In this document: in pieces, positions 1-10,045 of the stretch
Numbering within the stretch: position 1 is the first letter of the stretch
Layout: the number at the start of each line of letters is the position of its first letter
Source: Colletes latitarsis
Lineage: Eukaryota > Arthropoda > Insecta > Hymenoptera > Colletidae
Direction: 5' to 3'
DNA length: 64,000 bases
NCBI RefSeq assembly: GCF_051014445.1
Contig: NC_135134.1
Coordinates: 28,089,672-28,153,671 of the forward strand
Program-made: the position numbers and the translations under genes
Notes under the pieces: generated by a model
Seen by the model: the letters and a program-made list of their open reading frames with translations, nothing else
The model's database searches: none
Told to the model about the DNA's origin: nothing

Positions 1-197
1 CAGACCTATCCCAGACCTAACATGCGTTATCCTCTAAAATATTTATCAAGACCAGGTTTAATTGACCGTTTCAGTGTGGTACCTCATTACTACGTGATCC
101 AAACCAGTAAAAACCCAGGACCCGTTCAACACGTATGTGAAGAATGCGAAAGTATGAGTGTGCTGAGTGAAAAACCCCGGCCTAACCTAGACCTAAC

Positions 198-373
198 ATG
201 CGTTATCCTCAGAAATATTGATCGAAACCAGGTTTAATCGACTGTTTCAGTGTGGTACCACATTACTACGTGATGCAATCCAGAAATAGCCCAGGATCCA
301 GCCATGAAGTATGAGAAATATGCGAAAGTATGAGCCTGATGGGGGCAAATCCTAGACCTAACCCAGACCTAAC
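198..373 (+). repeat. Representative monomer, class B
   Basis: This 176-bp monomer belongs to the class marked by CAATCCAGAAATAGCCCAGG, then ATCCAGCCATGAAGTATGAG, AAATATGCGAAAGTATGAG, and usually a GATGGGGGCAAATCCTAG tail. It lacks the GTTCAACAAGTATGTG segment of class A and has GCCATGAAGTATGAG instead. In the first 26 kb the site reads GGATCCAGCC in most copies. To the right of about 26.1 kb every copy I saw reads GGATCTAGCC. The class therefore has a left and a right variant. Confidence 0.88.
306..333 (+). repeat. Internal 9-bp quasi-repeat in class B monomers
   Basis: GAAGTATGA (306-314), GAAATATGC (315-323) and GAAAGTATGA (324-333) are three adjacent near-copies with a period of 9-10 bp. 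Class A has only degenerate versions (AAGTATGTGAAG, AATGCGAAAGTATGAG). This suggests that the right part of the monomer may have grown by short tandem duplication, or that class B was locally converted by its own neighbour unit. Confidence 0.55.
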
Positions 374-550
374 ATGCGTTATCCTCAAAAATATTAATCG
401 AAATCAGGTTTAATCGACTGTTTCAGTGTGGTACCACATTATTACGTGATCCAAACAAGAAGAAAACCCAGGATCTTGTCAACGAGTATGTGTAGTGTGC
501 GAAAGTATGAGTCTGATGAGGGCTAATCCCAGGCCTAAACTAGACATAAC
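374..550 (+). repeat. Representative monomer, class D (177 bp)
   Basis: Class D is recognised by CACATTATTACGTGATCC, an AACAAG in place of AACCAG, an A-rich run of 7-8 bases, GGATCTTGTCAACGAGTATG, and GTGTGCGAAAGTATGAG. The tail is GAGGGCTAATCCC. This copy is 177 bp, one base longer than most, because of the extended A-rich run. It is often placed immediately after a class B monomer, as here, and before a class C monomer. This B-D-C order recurs through the left third of the window. Confidence 0.87.
427..438. other. Conserved 12-bp palindrome TGTGGTACCACA
   Basis: TGTGGTACCACA equals its own reverse complement over all 12 bases. It lies at the same position in most monomers across the window; this is one example. 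It contains GGTACC, so a KpnI ladder of about 176 bp is predicted. Exceptions form subfamilies (GGTCCCAC, TTGCACTTCA, GGTACTACA, GGCACCAC). Short dyads are a recognised feature of many centromeric satellites that lack a CENP-B box. A protein-binding or cruciform role here is only inference. Confidence 0.8.
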
Positions 551-726
551 TTTCGTTATCCTCTAAAATATTGATCGAAACCAGGTTTAATTGTTTGTTT
601 TAGTGTGGTACCACTTTACTACGTGATCCAAAGCAGAAAAAACCCTCGATCAGGTCAACATGTATGTTAAAACTGCCGAAGTATGACCCTGACGAGGGCA
701 AATCCCAGACCTAACGTAGACCTAAC
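551..726 (+). repeat. Representative monomer, class C
   Basis: Class C has ACTGTTTTAGTGTGG in place of ACTGTTTCAGTGTGG (here TGTTTTAGTGTGG), CCACTTTACTACGTGATCC, AAAGCAGAAAAAACCCTCG, ATCAGGTCAACATGTATG and TTAAAACTGC. It is the most diverged class in the middle segment, and it keeps its identity from one end of the window to the other. Examples lie near 11.2, 19.5, 28.7, 39.1, 46.0 and 59.7 kb. In zone V most copies carry ATGAGGTCAACATG and GGCACCACTTTAC variants. Confidence 0.87.
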
Positions 727-882
727 ATGAATTGTTCTCTAAAATATTGATCAAAACCAGGTTTAATTGACTGTTTCAGTGTGGTACCACATTACTACGT
801 GATCCAATCCAGAAATAGCCCAGGATCCAGCCATGAAGTATGAGAAATATGCGAAAGTATGAGCCTGATGAGAGCAAATCCC

Positions 883-902
883 AGACCTAACCTAGACCTA
901 AC
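883..902 (+). repeat. Internal 11-bp repeat AGACCTAAC in the monomer tail
   Basis: AGACCTAAC occurs at 883-891 and again at 894-902, a period of 11 bp. This doublet, with CCTATCCC or CTAACCC variants of the first copy, closes almost every monomer in the window. It includes CCTAACCTAG-like text that resembles the TTAGG telomere repeat read on the other strand, but only for two to three units with mismatches, so it is not a telomere. Confidence 0.7.
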
Positions 903-1344
903 ATGAATTATTCTCTAAAATATTTATCATGACCAGGTTTAATTGATTGTTTCAGTGAGGTACCACATTCCTACGTGACCCAATCCAGAAATAGCCCAGG
1001 ATCCAGCCATGAAGTATGAGAAATATGCGAAAGTATGAGCCTGATGGGGGCAAATCCTAGACCTAACGTAGACCTAACATGAATTATTCTCTAAAATATT
1101 GATCAAAACCAGGTTTAATTGACTGTTTCAATGTTGTACCACATTTCTACGTGATCCAATCCAGAAATAGCCCAGGATCTAGCCATCAAGTATGAGAAAT
1201 ATGCGAAAGTATGAGCCTGATGGGGGCAAATCCTAGACCTAACCCAGACCTAACATGCGTTATCCTCTAAAATATTTATCAAGACCAGGTTTAATTGAAT
1301 GTTTCAGTGTGGTACGACATTACTACGCGATCCAAACCTGTAAA

Positions 1345-1745
1345 AACCCAGGATCCGTTCAACAAGTATGTGAAGAATGCGAAAGTATGAGTCTGATGAG
1401 TGAAAATCCCAGACCTCTCCCAGACCTAACATGCGTTATCCTCGAAAATATTGGTCGAAACCTGGTTTAATCGTCTGTTTCAGTGTGGTACCACATTACT
1501 ACGTGATCCAAACAAGAAAAAAACTCAGGATCTTGTCAACGAGTATGTGAAGTGTGCGAAAGTATGAGTCTGATGAGGGCAAATCGCAGACCTATCCCAG
1601 ACCTAACATGCGTTATCCTCTAAAATAATTATCAATACCAGGTTTAATTGATTGTTTCAGTGTGGTCCCACATTACTACGTGATCCAAACCACAAAAAAC
1701 CCAGGATCCGTTCAAAAAGTATGTGAAGAATGCGAAAGTATGAGT
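1345..1745 (+). repeat. Block repeated at 3105-3505 (shift 1,760 bp, 10 monomers)
   Basis: The unusual sequence CTCGAAAATATTGGTCGAAA with AAACCTGGTTTAATCGTC is present at about 1440 and again 1,760 bp downstream, and the flanks match from about 1345 to 1745. The shift is exactly ten monomers, so the duplication was in register. Confidence 0.8.
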
Positions 1746-1783
1746 CTGATGAGTGAAAATCCCAGACCTAACCCAAACCTAAC

Positions 1784-1959
1784 ATGCGTTATCCTCTAAA
1801 ATATTTATCAAGACCAGGTTTAATTGAATGTTTCAGTGTGGTACCACATTACTACGTGATCCAAACCAGTAAAAACCCAGGATCCGTTCAACAAGTATGT
1901 GAAGAATGCGAAAGTATGAGTTTGATGAGTGAAAATCCTCGGCCTAACCTAGACCTAAC
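1784..1959 (+). repeat. Representative monomer, class A
   Basis: This is one full 176-bp monomer, phased from ATGCGTTATCC to the next copy of that anchor. Class A is marked by CCAGTAAAAACCCAGGATCC followed by GTTCAACAAGTATGTGAAG and by GAGTGAAAATCC near the end. It contains GGATCC. Its forward frame stays open for one monomer, which produces the recurrent 63-71 residue open frames of the left half. The frame closes at the CTCTAA of the following monomer because 176 is not a multiple of three. Class A is frequent in the first 27 kb and becomes rarer and altered to the right. Confidence 0.9.
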
Positions 1960-2135
1960 ATGCGTTATCCTCAAAAATATTGATCGAAACCAGGTTTGAT
2001 CGACTGTTTCAGTGTGGTACCACATTAGTACGTGATCCAAACCAGTAAAAACCCTGGATCTGTTCAACGAGTATGTGAAGTGTGCGAAAGTATGAGTCTG
2101 ATGAGGGCAAATCCCAGGCCTAACCTAGACCTAAC

Positions 2136-2311
2136 ATGCGTTGTCCTCTAAAATATTGATGGAAACCAGGTTTAATTGACTGTTTCAGTGTTGCACTTCA
2201 TTACTACGTGATCCAAACCAGTAAAATCCCAGGATCCGTTCAACAAGTATGTGAAGAATGTGAAAGTATGAGCCTGATGAGGGCAAATCCCAGACCTATC
2301 CCAGACCTAAC
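2136..2311 (+). repeat. Representative monomer, class A variant with broken palindrome
   Basis: This monomer resembles class A downstream but reads GTGTTGCACTTCATTACTACG where most monomers read GTGTGGTACCACATTACTACG. The change destroys the 12-bp palindrome and the GGTACC hexamer. The variant recurs at matching places (for example near 2705, 6417, 6940, 9947 and 12930), and a sister version, GTGTTGTACTTCATTAC, occurs near 4830, 5710, 9235 and 15050. It is therefore an inherited subfamily rather than scattered mutation. Confidence 0.85.
2163..2173. other. Second dyad AAACC-A-GGTTT
   Basis: AAACC and GGTTT are inverted copies around a single central base. The motif is present in most monomers, about 25 bp upstream of the TGTGGTACCACA palindrome. 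Variants with T in the centre (AAACCTGGTTT, for example at 1458-1468) keep both arms intact. A minority subfamily, ATCAAGACCAGGTTT, loses the left arm. The function is unknown. Confidence 0.65.
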
Positions 2312-4072
2312 ATGCGTTATCCTCAAAAATATTTATCAAGACCAGGTTTAATTGAATGTTTCAGTGTGGTACCACATTACTACGTGATCCAAACCAGTAA
2401 AAACCCAGGATCCGTTCAACAAGTATGTGAAGAATGCGAAAGTATGAGTTTGATGAGTGAAAATCCTCGGCCTAACCTAGACCTAACATGCGTTATCCTC
2501 AAAAATATTGATCGAAACCAGGTTTGATCGACTGTTTCAGTGTGGTACCACATTAGTACGTGATCCAAACCAGTAAAAACCCTGGATCTGTTCAACGAGT
2601 ATGTGAAGTGTGCGAAAGTATGAGTCTGATGAGGGCAAATCCCAGGCCTAACCTAGACCTAACATGCGTTGTCCTCTAAAATATTGATGGAAACCAGGTT
2701 TAATTGACTGTTTCAGTGTTGCACTTCATTACTACGTGATCCAAACCAGTAAAATCCCAGGATCCGTTCAACAAGTATGTGAAGAATGTGAAAGTATGAG
2801 CCTGATGAGGGCAAATCCCAGACCTATCCCAGACCTAACATGCGTTATCCTCAAAAATATTGATCGAAACCAGGTTTAATCGACTGTTTCAGTGTGGTAC
2901 CACTTTACTGCGTGATCCAAAGCAGAAAAAACCCTCGATCAGGTCAACATGTATGTTAAAACTGCGAAAGTGTGAGCCTGACGAGGGCAAATCCTAGACC
3001 TAACCCAGACCAAACATGCGTTATCCTCTAAAATATTTATCAAGACCAGGTTTAATTGATTGTTTCAGTGTGGTCCCACATTACTACGTGATCCAAACCA
3101 GAATAACCCAGGATCCGTTCAACAAGTATGTGAAGAATGCGAAAGTATGAGTCTGATGAGTGAAAATCCCAGACCTATCCCAGACCTAACATGCGTTATC
3201 CTCGAAAATATTGGTCGAAACCTGGTTTAATCGTCTGTTTCAGTGTGGTACCACATTACTACGTGATCCAAACAAGAAAAAAACTCAGGATCTTGTCAAC
3301 GAGTATGTGAAGTGTGCGAAAGTATGAGTCTGATGAGGGCAAATCGCAGACCTATCCCAGACCTAACATGCGTTATCCTCTAAAATAATTATCAATACCA
3401 GGTTTAATTGATTGTTTCAGTGTGGTCCCACATTACTACGTGATCCAAACCACAAAAAACCCAGGATCCGTTCAAAAAGTATGTGGAGAATGCGAAAGTA
3501 TGAGTTTGATGAGTGAAAATCCTCGGCCTAACCTAGACCTAACATGCGTTATCCTCAAAAATATTGATCGAAACCAGGTTTGATCGACTGTTTCAGTGTG
3601 GTACCACATTACTACGTGATGCAATCCAGAAATAGCCCAGGATCCAGCCATGAAGTATGAGAAATATGCGAAAGTATGAGCCTGATGGGGGCAAATCCTA
3701 GACCTAACCCAGACCTAACATGCGTTATCGTCAAAGATATTAATCGAAACCAGGTTTAATCGACTGTTTCAGTGTGGTACCACATTATTACGTGATCCAA
3801 ACAAGAAAAAAACTCAGGATCTTGTCAACGAGTATGTGTAGTGTGCGAAAGTATGAGTCTGATGAGGGCTAATCCCAGGCCTAAACTAGACATAACTTTC
3901 GTTATCCTCTGAAATATTGATCGAAACCAGGTTTAATTGACTGTTTTATTGTGGTACCACTTTACTACGTGATCCAAAGCAGAAAAAACCCTGGATCAGG
4001 TCAACATGTATGTTAAAACTGCGAAAGTATGAGTCTGATGAGTGAAAATCCCAGACCTAACCTAGACATAAC

Positions 4073-4248
4073 ATGCGTTATCCTCTAAAATATTGATCCA
4101 AACCAGGTTTAATGGACTGTTTCAGTGTGGTACCACACTACTACGTGATCCAAACCAGAAAAAACCCAGGATCTGTTCAACAAGTATGTGAAAAACGCGA
4201 AAGTATGAGCCTGATGAGAGCAAATCCCAGCCCTAACCTAGACCTAAC
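4073..4248 (+). repeat. Representative monomer, class E
   Basis: This 176-bp monomer represents the class with CCACACTACTACGTGATCC, AACCAGAAAAAACCCAGG, ATCTGTTCAACAAGTATGTG and AAAAACGCGAAAGTATGAG, and typically GTTTAATGGACTG in place of GTTTAATTGACTG. It is related to class A but has AAAAACGCG where class A has AAGAATGCG. It becomes one of the commonest types to the right of about 31 kb and contributes several positions of the zone V higher-order repeats. Confidence 0.87.
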
Positions 4249-4909
4249 ATGAATTATTCTCTAAAATATTTATCATGACCAGGTTTAATTGATTGTTTCA
4301 GTGAGGTACCACATTACTACGTGACCCAATCCAGAAATAGCCCAGGATCCAGCCATGAAGTATGAGAAATATGCGAAAGTATGAGCCCGATGGGGGCAAA
4401 TCCTAGACCTAACCCAGACCTAACATGCGTCATCCTCTAAAATATTTATCAAGACCAGGTTTAATTGAATGTTTCAGTGTGGTACCACATTACTACGTGA
4501 TCCAAACCAGTAAAAACCCAGGATCCGTTCAAAAAGTATCTGAAGAATGCGAAAGTATGAGTCTGATGAGTGAAAATCCCAGACCTAACCTAGACCTAAC
4601 ATGCGTTATCCTCTAAAATATTGATCCAAACCAGGTTTAATGGACTGTTTCAGTGTGGTACCACACTACTACGTGATCCAAACCAGAAAAAACCCAGGAT
4701 CTGTTCAACAAGTATGTGAAAAACGCGAAAGTATGAGCCTGATGAGGGCAAATCCCAGACCTATCCCAGACCTAACTTGCGTTGTCCTCTAAGATATTGA
4801 TGGAAACCAGGTTTAATTGACTGTTTCAGTGTTGTACTTCATTACTACGTGATGCAATCCAGAAAAAGCCCAGGATCTAGCCACCAAGTATGAGAAATAT
4901 GCGAAAGTA

Positions 4910-6520
4910 TGAGCCTGATGAGGGCGAATCCCAGACCTATCCCAGACCTAACGTGCGTTATCCTCAAAAATATTAATCGAAACCAGGTTTAATCGACTGT
5001 TTCAGTGTGGTACCACATTACTACGTGATTCAAACCAGAAAAAAACCCAGGATCTTTTCAACGAGTATGTGAAGTGTGCGAAAGTATGAGTCTGATGAGG
5101 GCTAATCCCAGACCTATCCCAGACCTAACTTGCGTTATCCTCTAAAATAGTGATCGAAACCAGGTTTAAGTGACTGTTTTAGTTGTGGTACCACATTACT
5201 ATGTGATCCAATCCAGAAATAGCCCAGGATCCAGCCATGAAGTATGAGAAATATGCGAAAGTATGAGCCCGATGGGGGCAAATCCTAGACCTAACCCAGA
5301 CCTAACATGCGTCATCCTCTAAAATATTTATCAAGACCAGGTTTAATTGAATGTTTCAGTGTGGTACCACATTACTACGTGATCCAAACCAGTAAAAACC
5401 CAGGATCCGTTCAAAAAGTATCTGAAGAATCCGAAAGTATGAGCCTGATGAGTGAAAATCCCAGACCTAACCTAGACCTAACATGCGTTATCCTCTAAAA
5501 TATTGATCCAAACCAGGTTTAATGGACTGTTTCAGTGTGGTGCCACACTACTACGTGATCCAAACCAGAAAAAACCCAGGATCTGTTCAACAAGTATGTG
5601 AAAAACGCGAAAGTATGAGCCTGATGAGGGCAAATCCCAGACCTATCCCAGACCTAACTTGCGTTGTCCTCTAAGATATTGATGGAAACCAGGTTTAATT
5701 GACTGTTTCAGTGTTGTACTTCATTACTACGTGATGCAATCCAGAAAAAGCCCAGGATCTAGCCATCAAGTATGAGAAATATGCGAAAGTATGAGCCTGA
5801 TGAGGGCGAATCCCAGACCTATCCCAGACCTAACATGCGTTATCCTCAAAAATATTAATCGAAACCAGGTTTAAGCGACTGTTTCAGTGTGGTACCACAT
5901 TATTACGACATCCAAACAAGAAAAAAACCCAGGATCTTGTCAACGAGTATGTGAAGTGTGCTAAAGTATGAGTCTGATGAGGGCTAATTCCAGACCTAAC
6001 CTAGACCTAACATGAATTATTCTCTAAAATATTGATCGAAACCAGGTTTAATTGACTGTTTCAGTCTGGCACCACATTACTACGTGATCCAAACCAGTAA
6101 AAACCCAGGATCCGTTCAACAAGTATGTGAAGAATGCGAAAGTATGAGTCTGATGAGTGAAAATCCTCGGTCTAACCTAGACCTAACATGCGTTATCCTC
6201 AAAAATATTGATCGAAACCAGGTTTAATCGACTGTTTCAGTGTGGTACCACATTAGTACGTGATCCAAACCAGTAAAAACCCTCAATCAGGTCAACATGT
6301 ATGTTAAAACTGCGAAAGTATGACCCTGATGTGGGCAAATCCCAGGCCTAACCTAGACCTAACATGCGTTGTCCTCTAAAATATTGATGGAAACCAGGTT
6401 TAATTGACTGTTTCAGTGTTGCACTTCATTACTACGTGATCCAAACCAGTAAAAACCCAGGATCCGTTCAACAAGTATGTGAAGAATATGAAAGTATGAG
6501 TGTGATGAGTGAAAATCCGC
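4910..6520 (+). repeat. Nine-monomer block, copy 1 (partner 8434-10045)
   Basis: Landmarks match at an exact shift of 3,524 bp (20 monomers): CAGGTTTAAGTGACTG at 5161 and 8685, GTTTCAGTGTGGTACC with the rare TATTACGACATCC at 5881 and 9405, and TGCGTTATCCTC at 6541 and 10065. Upstream of about 4910 the two regions are different monomer classes, so the left boundary is sharp to within tens of bases. Confidence 0.85.
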
Positions 6521-7019
6521 GGCCTAACCTAGACCTAACATGCGTTATCCTCGAAAATATTGATCGAAACCTGGTTTAATCGTCTGTTTCAGTGTGGTAC
6601 CACATTACTATGTGATCCAAACCAGAAAATAACCCGGGATCTGTTCAACGAGTATGTGAAGTGTGCGAAAGTATGAGTCTGATGAGGGCAAATCCCAGAC
6701 CTATCCCAGACCTTACATGCATTATCCTCTATAATATTTATCAAGACCAGGTTTAATTGATTGTTTCAGTGTGGTCCCACATTACTACGTGATACAATCC
6801 AGAAACAGCCCAGGATCTAGCCATGAAGTATGAGAAATATGCGAAAGTATGAGCCTGATGAGGGCAAATCCCAGACCTAACCCAAACCTAACTTGCGTTA
6901 TCCTCTAAAATATTTTTCAAGACCAGGTTTAATTGACTGTTTCAGTGTTGCACTTCATTACTACGTGATCCAAACCAGTAAAAACCCAGGATCCGTTCAA
7001 CAAGTATGTGAAGAATGTG

Positions 7020-8250
7020 AAAGTATGAGTGTGATGAGTGAAGAACCCCGGCCTAACCTAGACCTAACATGCGTTATCCTCAAAAATATTGATCGAAACC
7101 TGGTTTAATCGTCTGTTTCAGTGTGGTACCACATTACTACGTGATCCAATCCAGAAATAGCCCAGGATGTAGCCATGAAGTATGAGAAATATGCGAAAGT
7201 ATGAGCCTGACGAGGGCAAATCCTAGACCTAACCCAGACCAAACATGCGTTATCCTCTAAAATATTTATCAAGACCAGGTTTAATTGATTGTTTCAGTGT
7301 GGTCCCACATTACTACGTGATGCAAACCAGAATAACCCAGGATCCGTTCAACAAGTATGTGAAGAATGCGAAAGTATGAGTCTGATGAGTGAAAATCCCA
7401 GACCTATCCCAGACCTAACATGCGTTATCCTCTAAAATAATTATCAATACCAGGTTTAATTGATTGTTTCAGTGTGGTCCCACATTACTACGTGATCCAA
7501 ACCTGAAAAAACCCAGGATCCGTTCAAAAAGTATGTGAAGAATGCGAAAGTATGAGTCTGATGAGTGAAAATCCCAGACCTAACCTAGACATAACATGCG
7601 TTATCCTCTAAAATATTGATCCAAACCAGGTTTAATGGACTGTTTCAGTGTGGTACCACACTACTACGTGATCCAAACCAGAAAAAACCCAGGATCCGTT
7701 CAACAAGTATGTGAAGAATGCGAAAGTATGAGTCTGATGAGTGAAAATCCTCAGCCTAACCTAGACCTAACATGCGTTATCCTCAAAAATATTGATCGAA
7801 ACCAGGTTTAATCGACTGTTTCAGTGTGGTACCACATTACTACGTGATGCAATCCAGAAATAGCCCAGGATCCAGCCATGAAGTATGAGAAATATGCGAA
7901 AGTATGAGCCTGATGGGGGCAAATCCTAGACCTAACCCAGACCTAACATGCGTTATCCTCAAAAATATTAATCGAAACCAGGTTTAATCGACTGTTTCAG
8001 TGTGGTACCACATTATTACGTGATCCAAACAAGAAAAAAACCCAGGATCTTGTCAACGAGTATGTGTAGTGTGCGAAAGTATGAGTCTGATGAGGGCTAA
8101 TCCCAGGCCTAAACTAGACATAACTTTCGTTATCCCCTAAAATATTGATCGAAACCAGGTTTAATTGACTGTTTTAGTGTGGTACCACTTTACTACGTGA
8201 TCCAAAGCAGAAAAAACCCTCGATCAGGTCAACATGTATGTTAAAACTGC
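7020..8250 (+). repeat. Seven-monomer block, copy 1 of 5
   Basis: The block is marked by GTGAAGAACCCCGGCC at its left end (7038 here), then CCAGGATGTAGCCATGAAG, then AAACCAGAATAACCC and ATAATTATCAATACCAGG. The same order of monomers recurs with landmarks at 10033, 13027, 18311 and 20777. Spacings are 2,995, 2,994, 5,284 and 2,466 bp (17, 17, 30 and 14 monomers). Confidence 0.87.
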
Positions 8251-8433
8251 GAAAGTATGAGTCTGATGAGTGAAAATCCCAGACCTAACCTAGACATAAC
8301 ATGCGTTATCCTCTAAAATATTGATCCAAACCAGGTTTAATGGACTGTTTCAGTGTGGTACCACACTACTACGTGATCCAAACCAGAAAAAACCCAGGAT
8401 CTGTTCAACAAGTATGTGAAAAACGCGAAAGTA

Positions 8434-10045
8434 TGAGCCTGATGAGGGCGAATCCCAGACCTATCCCAGACCTAACGTGCGTTATCCTCAAAAATATTAA
8501 TCGAAACCAGGTTTAATCGACTGTTTCAGTGTGGTACCACATTACTACGTGATTCAAACCAGAAAAAAACCCAGGATCTTTTCAACGAGTATGTGAAGTG
8601 TGCGAAAGTATGAGTCTGATGAGGGCTAATCCCAGACCTATCCCAGACCTAACTTGCGTTATCCTCTAAAATAGTGATCGAAACCAGGTTTAAGTGACTG
8701 TTTTAGTTGTGGTACCACATTACTATGTGATCCAATCCAGAAATAGCCCAGGATCCAGCCATGAAGTATGAGAAATATGCGAAAGTATGAGCCCGATGGG
8801 GGCAAATCCTAGACCTAACCCAGACCTAACATGCGTCATCCTCTAAAATATTTATCAAGACCAGGTTTAATTGAATGTTTCAGTGTGGTACCACATTACT
8901 ACGTGATCCAAACCAGTAAAAACCCAGGATCCGTTCAAAAAGTATCTGAAGAATCCGAAAGTATGAGCCTGATGAGAGAAAATCCCAGACCTAACCTAGA
9001 CCTAACATGCGTTATCCTCTAAAATATTGATCCAAACCAGGTTTAATGGACTGTTTCAGTGTGGTACCACACTACTACGTGATCCAAACCAGAAAAAACC
9101 CAGGATCTGTTCAACAAGTATGTGAAAAACGCGAAAGTATGAGCCTGATGAGGGCAAATCCCAGACCTATCCCAGACCTAACTTGCGTTGTCCTCTAAGA
9201 TATTGATGGAAACCAGGTTTAATTGACTGTTTCAGTGTTGTACTTCATTACTACGTGATGCAATCCAGAAAAAGCCCAGGATCTAGCCATCAAGTATGAG
9301 AAATATGCGAAAGTATGAGCCTGATGAGGGCGAATCCCAGACCTATCCCAGACCTAACATGCGTTATCCTCAAAAATATTAATCGAAACCAGGTTTAAGC
9401 GACTGTTTCAGTGTGGTACCACATTATTACGACATCCAAACAAGAAAAAAACCCAGGATCTTGTCAACGAGTATGTGAAGTGTGCTAAAGTATGAGTCTG
9501 ATGAGGGCTAATTCCAGACCTAACCTAGACCTAACATGAATTATTCTCTAAAATATTGATCGAAACCAGGTTTAATTGACTGTTTCAGTCTGGCACCACA
9601 TTACTACGTGATCCAAACCAGTAAAAACCCAGGATCCGTTCAACAAGTATGTGAAGAATGCGAAAGTATGAGTCTGATGAGTGAAAATCCTCGGCCTAAC
9701 CTAGACCTAACATGCGTTATCCTCAAAAATATTGATCGAAACCAGGTTTAATCGACTGTTTCAGTGTGGTACCACATTAGTACGTGATCCAAACCAGTAA
9801 AAACCCTCAATCAGGTCAACATGTATGTTAAAACTGCGAAAGTATGACCCTGATGTGGGCAAATCCCAGGCCTAACCTAGACCTAACATGCGTTGTCCTC
9901 TAAAATATTGATGGAAACCAGGTTTAATTGACTGTTTCAGTGTTGCACTTCATTACTACGTGATCCAAACCAGTAAAAACCCAGGATCCGTTCAACAAGT
10001 ATGTGAAGAATATGAAAGTATGAGTGTGATGAGTGAAGAACCCCG
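8434..10045 (+). repeat. Nine-monomer block, copy 2 (partner 4910-6520)
   Basis: This is the second copy of the block at 4910-6520 (shift 3,524 bp). It includes the shared rare deletion in TATTACGACATCC, where TATTACGTGATCC is usual. At its right end it passes directly into the seven-monomer block that starts at about 10015, whose nearest relative is at 7020 rather than 6540, so the junction near 10.03 kb is a join between two registers. Confidence 0.85.

Larger units (their letters stand above)
551..1034 (+). repeat. Block repeated at 11120-11603 (shift 10,569 bp, 60 monomers)
   Basis: The order class C, then a monomer starting ACATGAATTGTTCTC, then one with TTATCATGACCAGG and GTTTCAGTGAGGTACC matches 10,569 bp downstream (landmarks 601 and 11170; 892 and 11461). 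10,569 / 60 = 176.15. This links zone I to zone II and shows that the two share ancestry. Confidence 0.75.
1784..2839 (+). repeat. Three-monomer unit duplicated in tandem (2 x 528 bp)
   Basis: Bases 1784-2311 and 2312-2839 are two adjacent copies of a 528-bp trimer (3 x 176). Matching landmarks are GTTTGATGAGTGAAAATCC (about 1919 and 2447), GGATCTGTTCAACGAG (2055 and 2583) and GTGTTGCACTTC (about 2186 and 2714). By eye the copies are nearly identical. One clear difference is CTCTAAAAT against CTCAAAAAT at the start. A third copy begins at 2840 but departs after about 24 bases. Confidence 0.9.

Noticed and set aside
22..237. Open frames of 61-80 residues on the plus strand beginning MRYPLKY or MRHPLKY, recurring throughout the window as if a small gene family.
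   Set aside because: They are translations of the satellite. The start lies in the ATGCGTTATCC anchor, and the stop is CTCTAA (or GGTTTAA) one monomer later, reached because 176 is 3 x 58 + 2. No ribosome-site, codon-bias or spacing evidence supports coding, and length variants follow simple CTCTAA to CTCAAA changes.
551..726. A separate transposon or second satellite represented by class C, because of its divergent middle segment.
   Set aside because: It has the same length, anchor, palindrome position and tail as the other classes, so it is a diverged monomer of the same family.
883..902. A telomere array, from CCTAACCTAG and CCTAAC runs.
   Set aside because: Only two to three imperfect units per monomer, never expanded, and always inside the 176-bp period.
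2136..2173. A possible CENP-B box (NTTCGNNNNANNCGGGN) on the minus strand at TTTCGATCAATATTTT.
   Set aside because: The TTCG and central A fit, but the required CGGG is TTTT, so the essential right half is absent in every copy I checked.
5160..5260. tRNA or pol III promoter boxes, because GGTTTAATTGACTG and GGTTCAATTGACTG resemble a B box.
   Set aside because: GGTTCAATTG occurs only as a variant of GGTTTAATTG. There is no A box at the right distance and no cloverleaf can be drawn.
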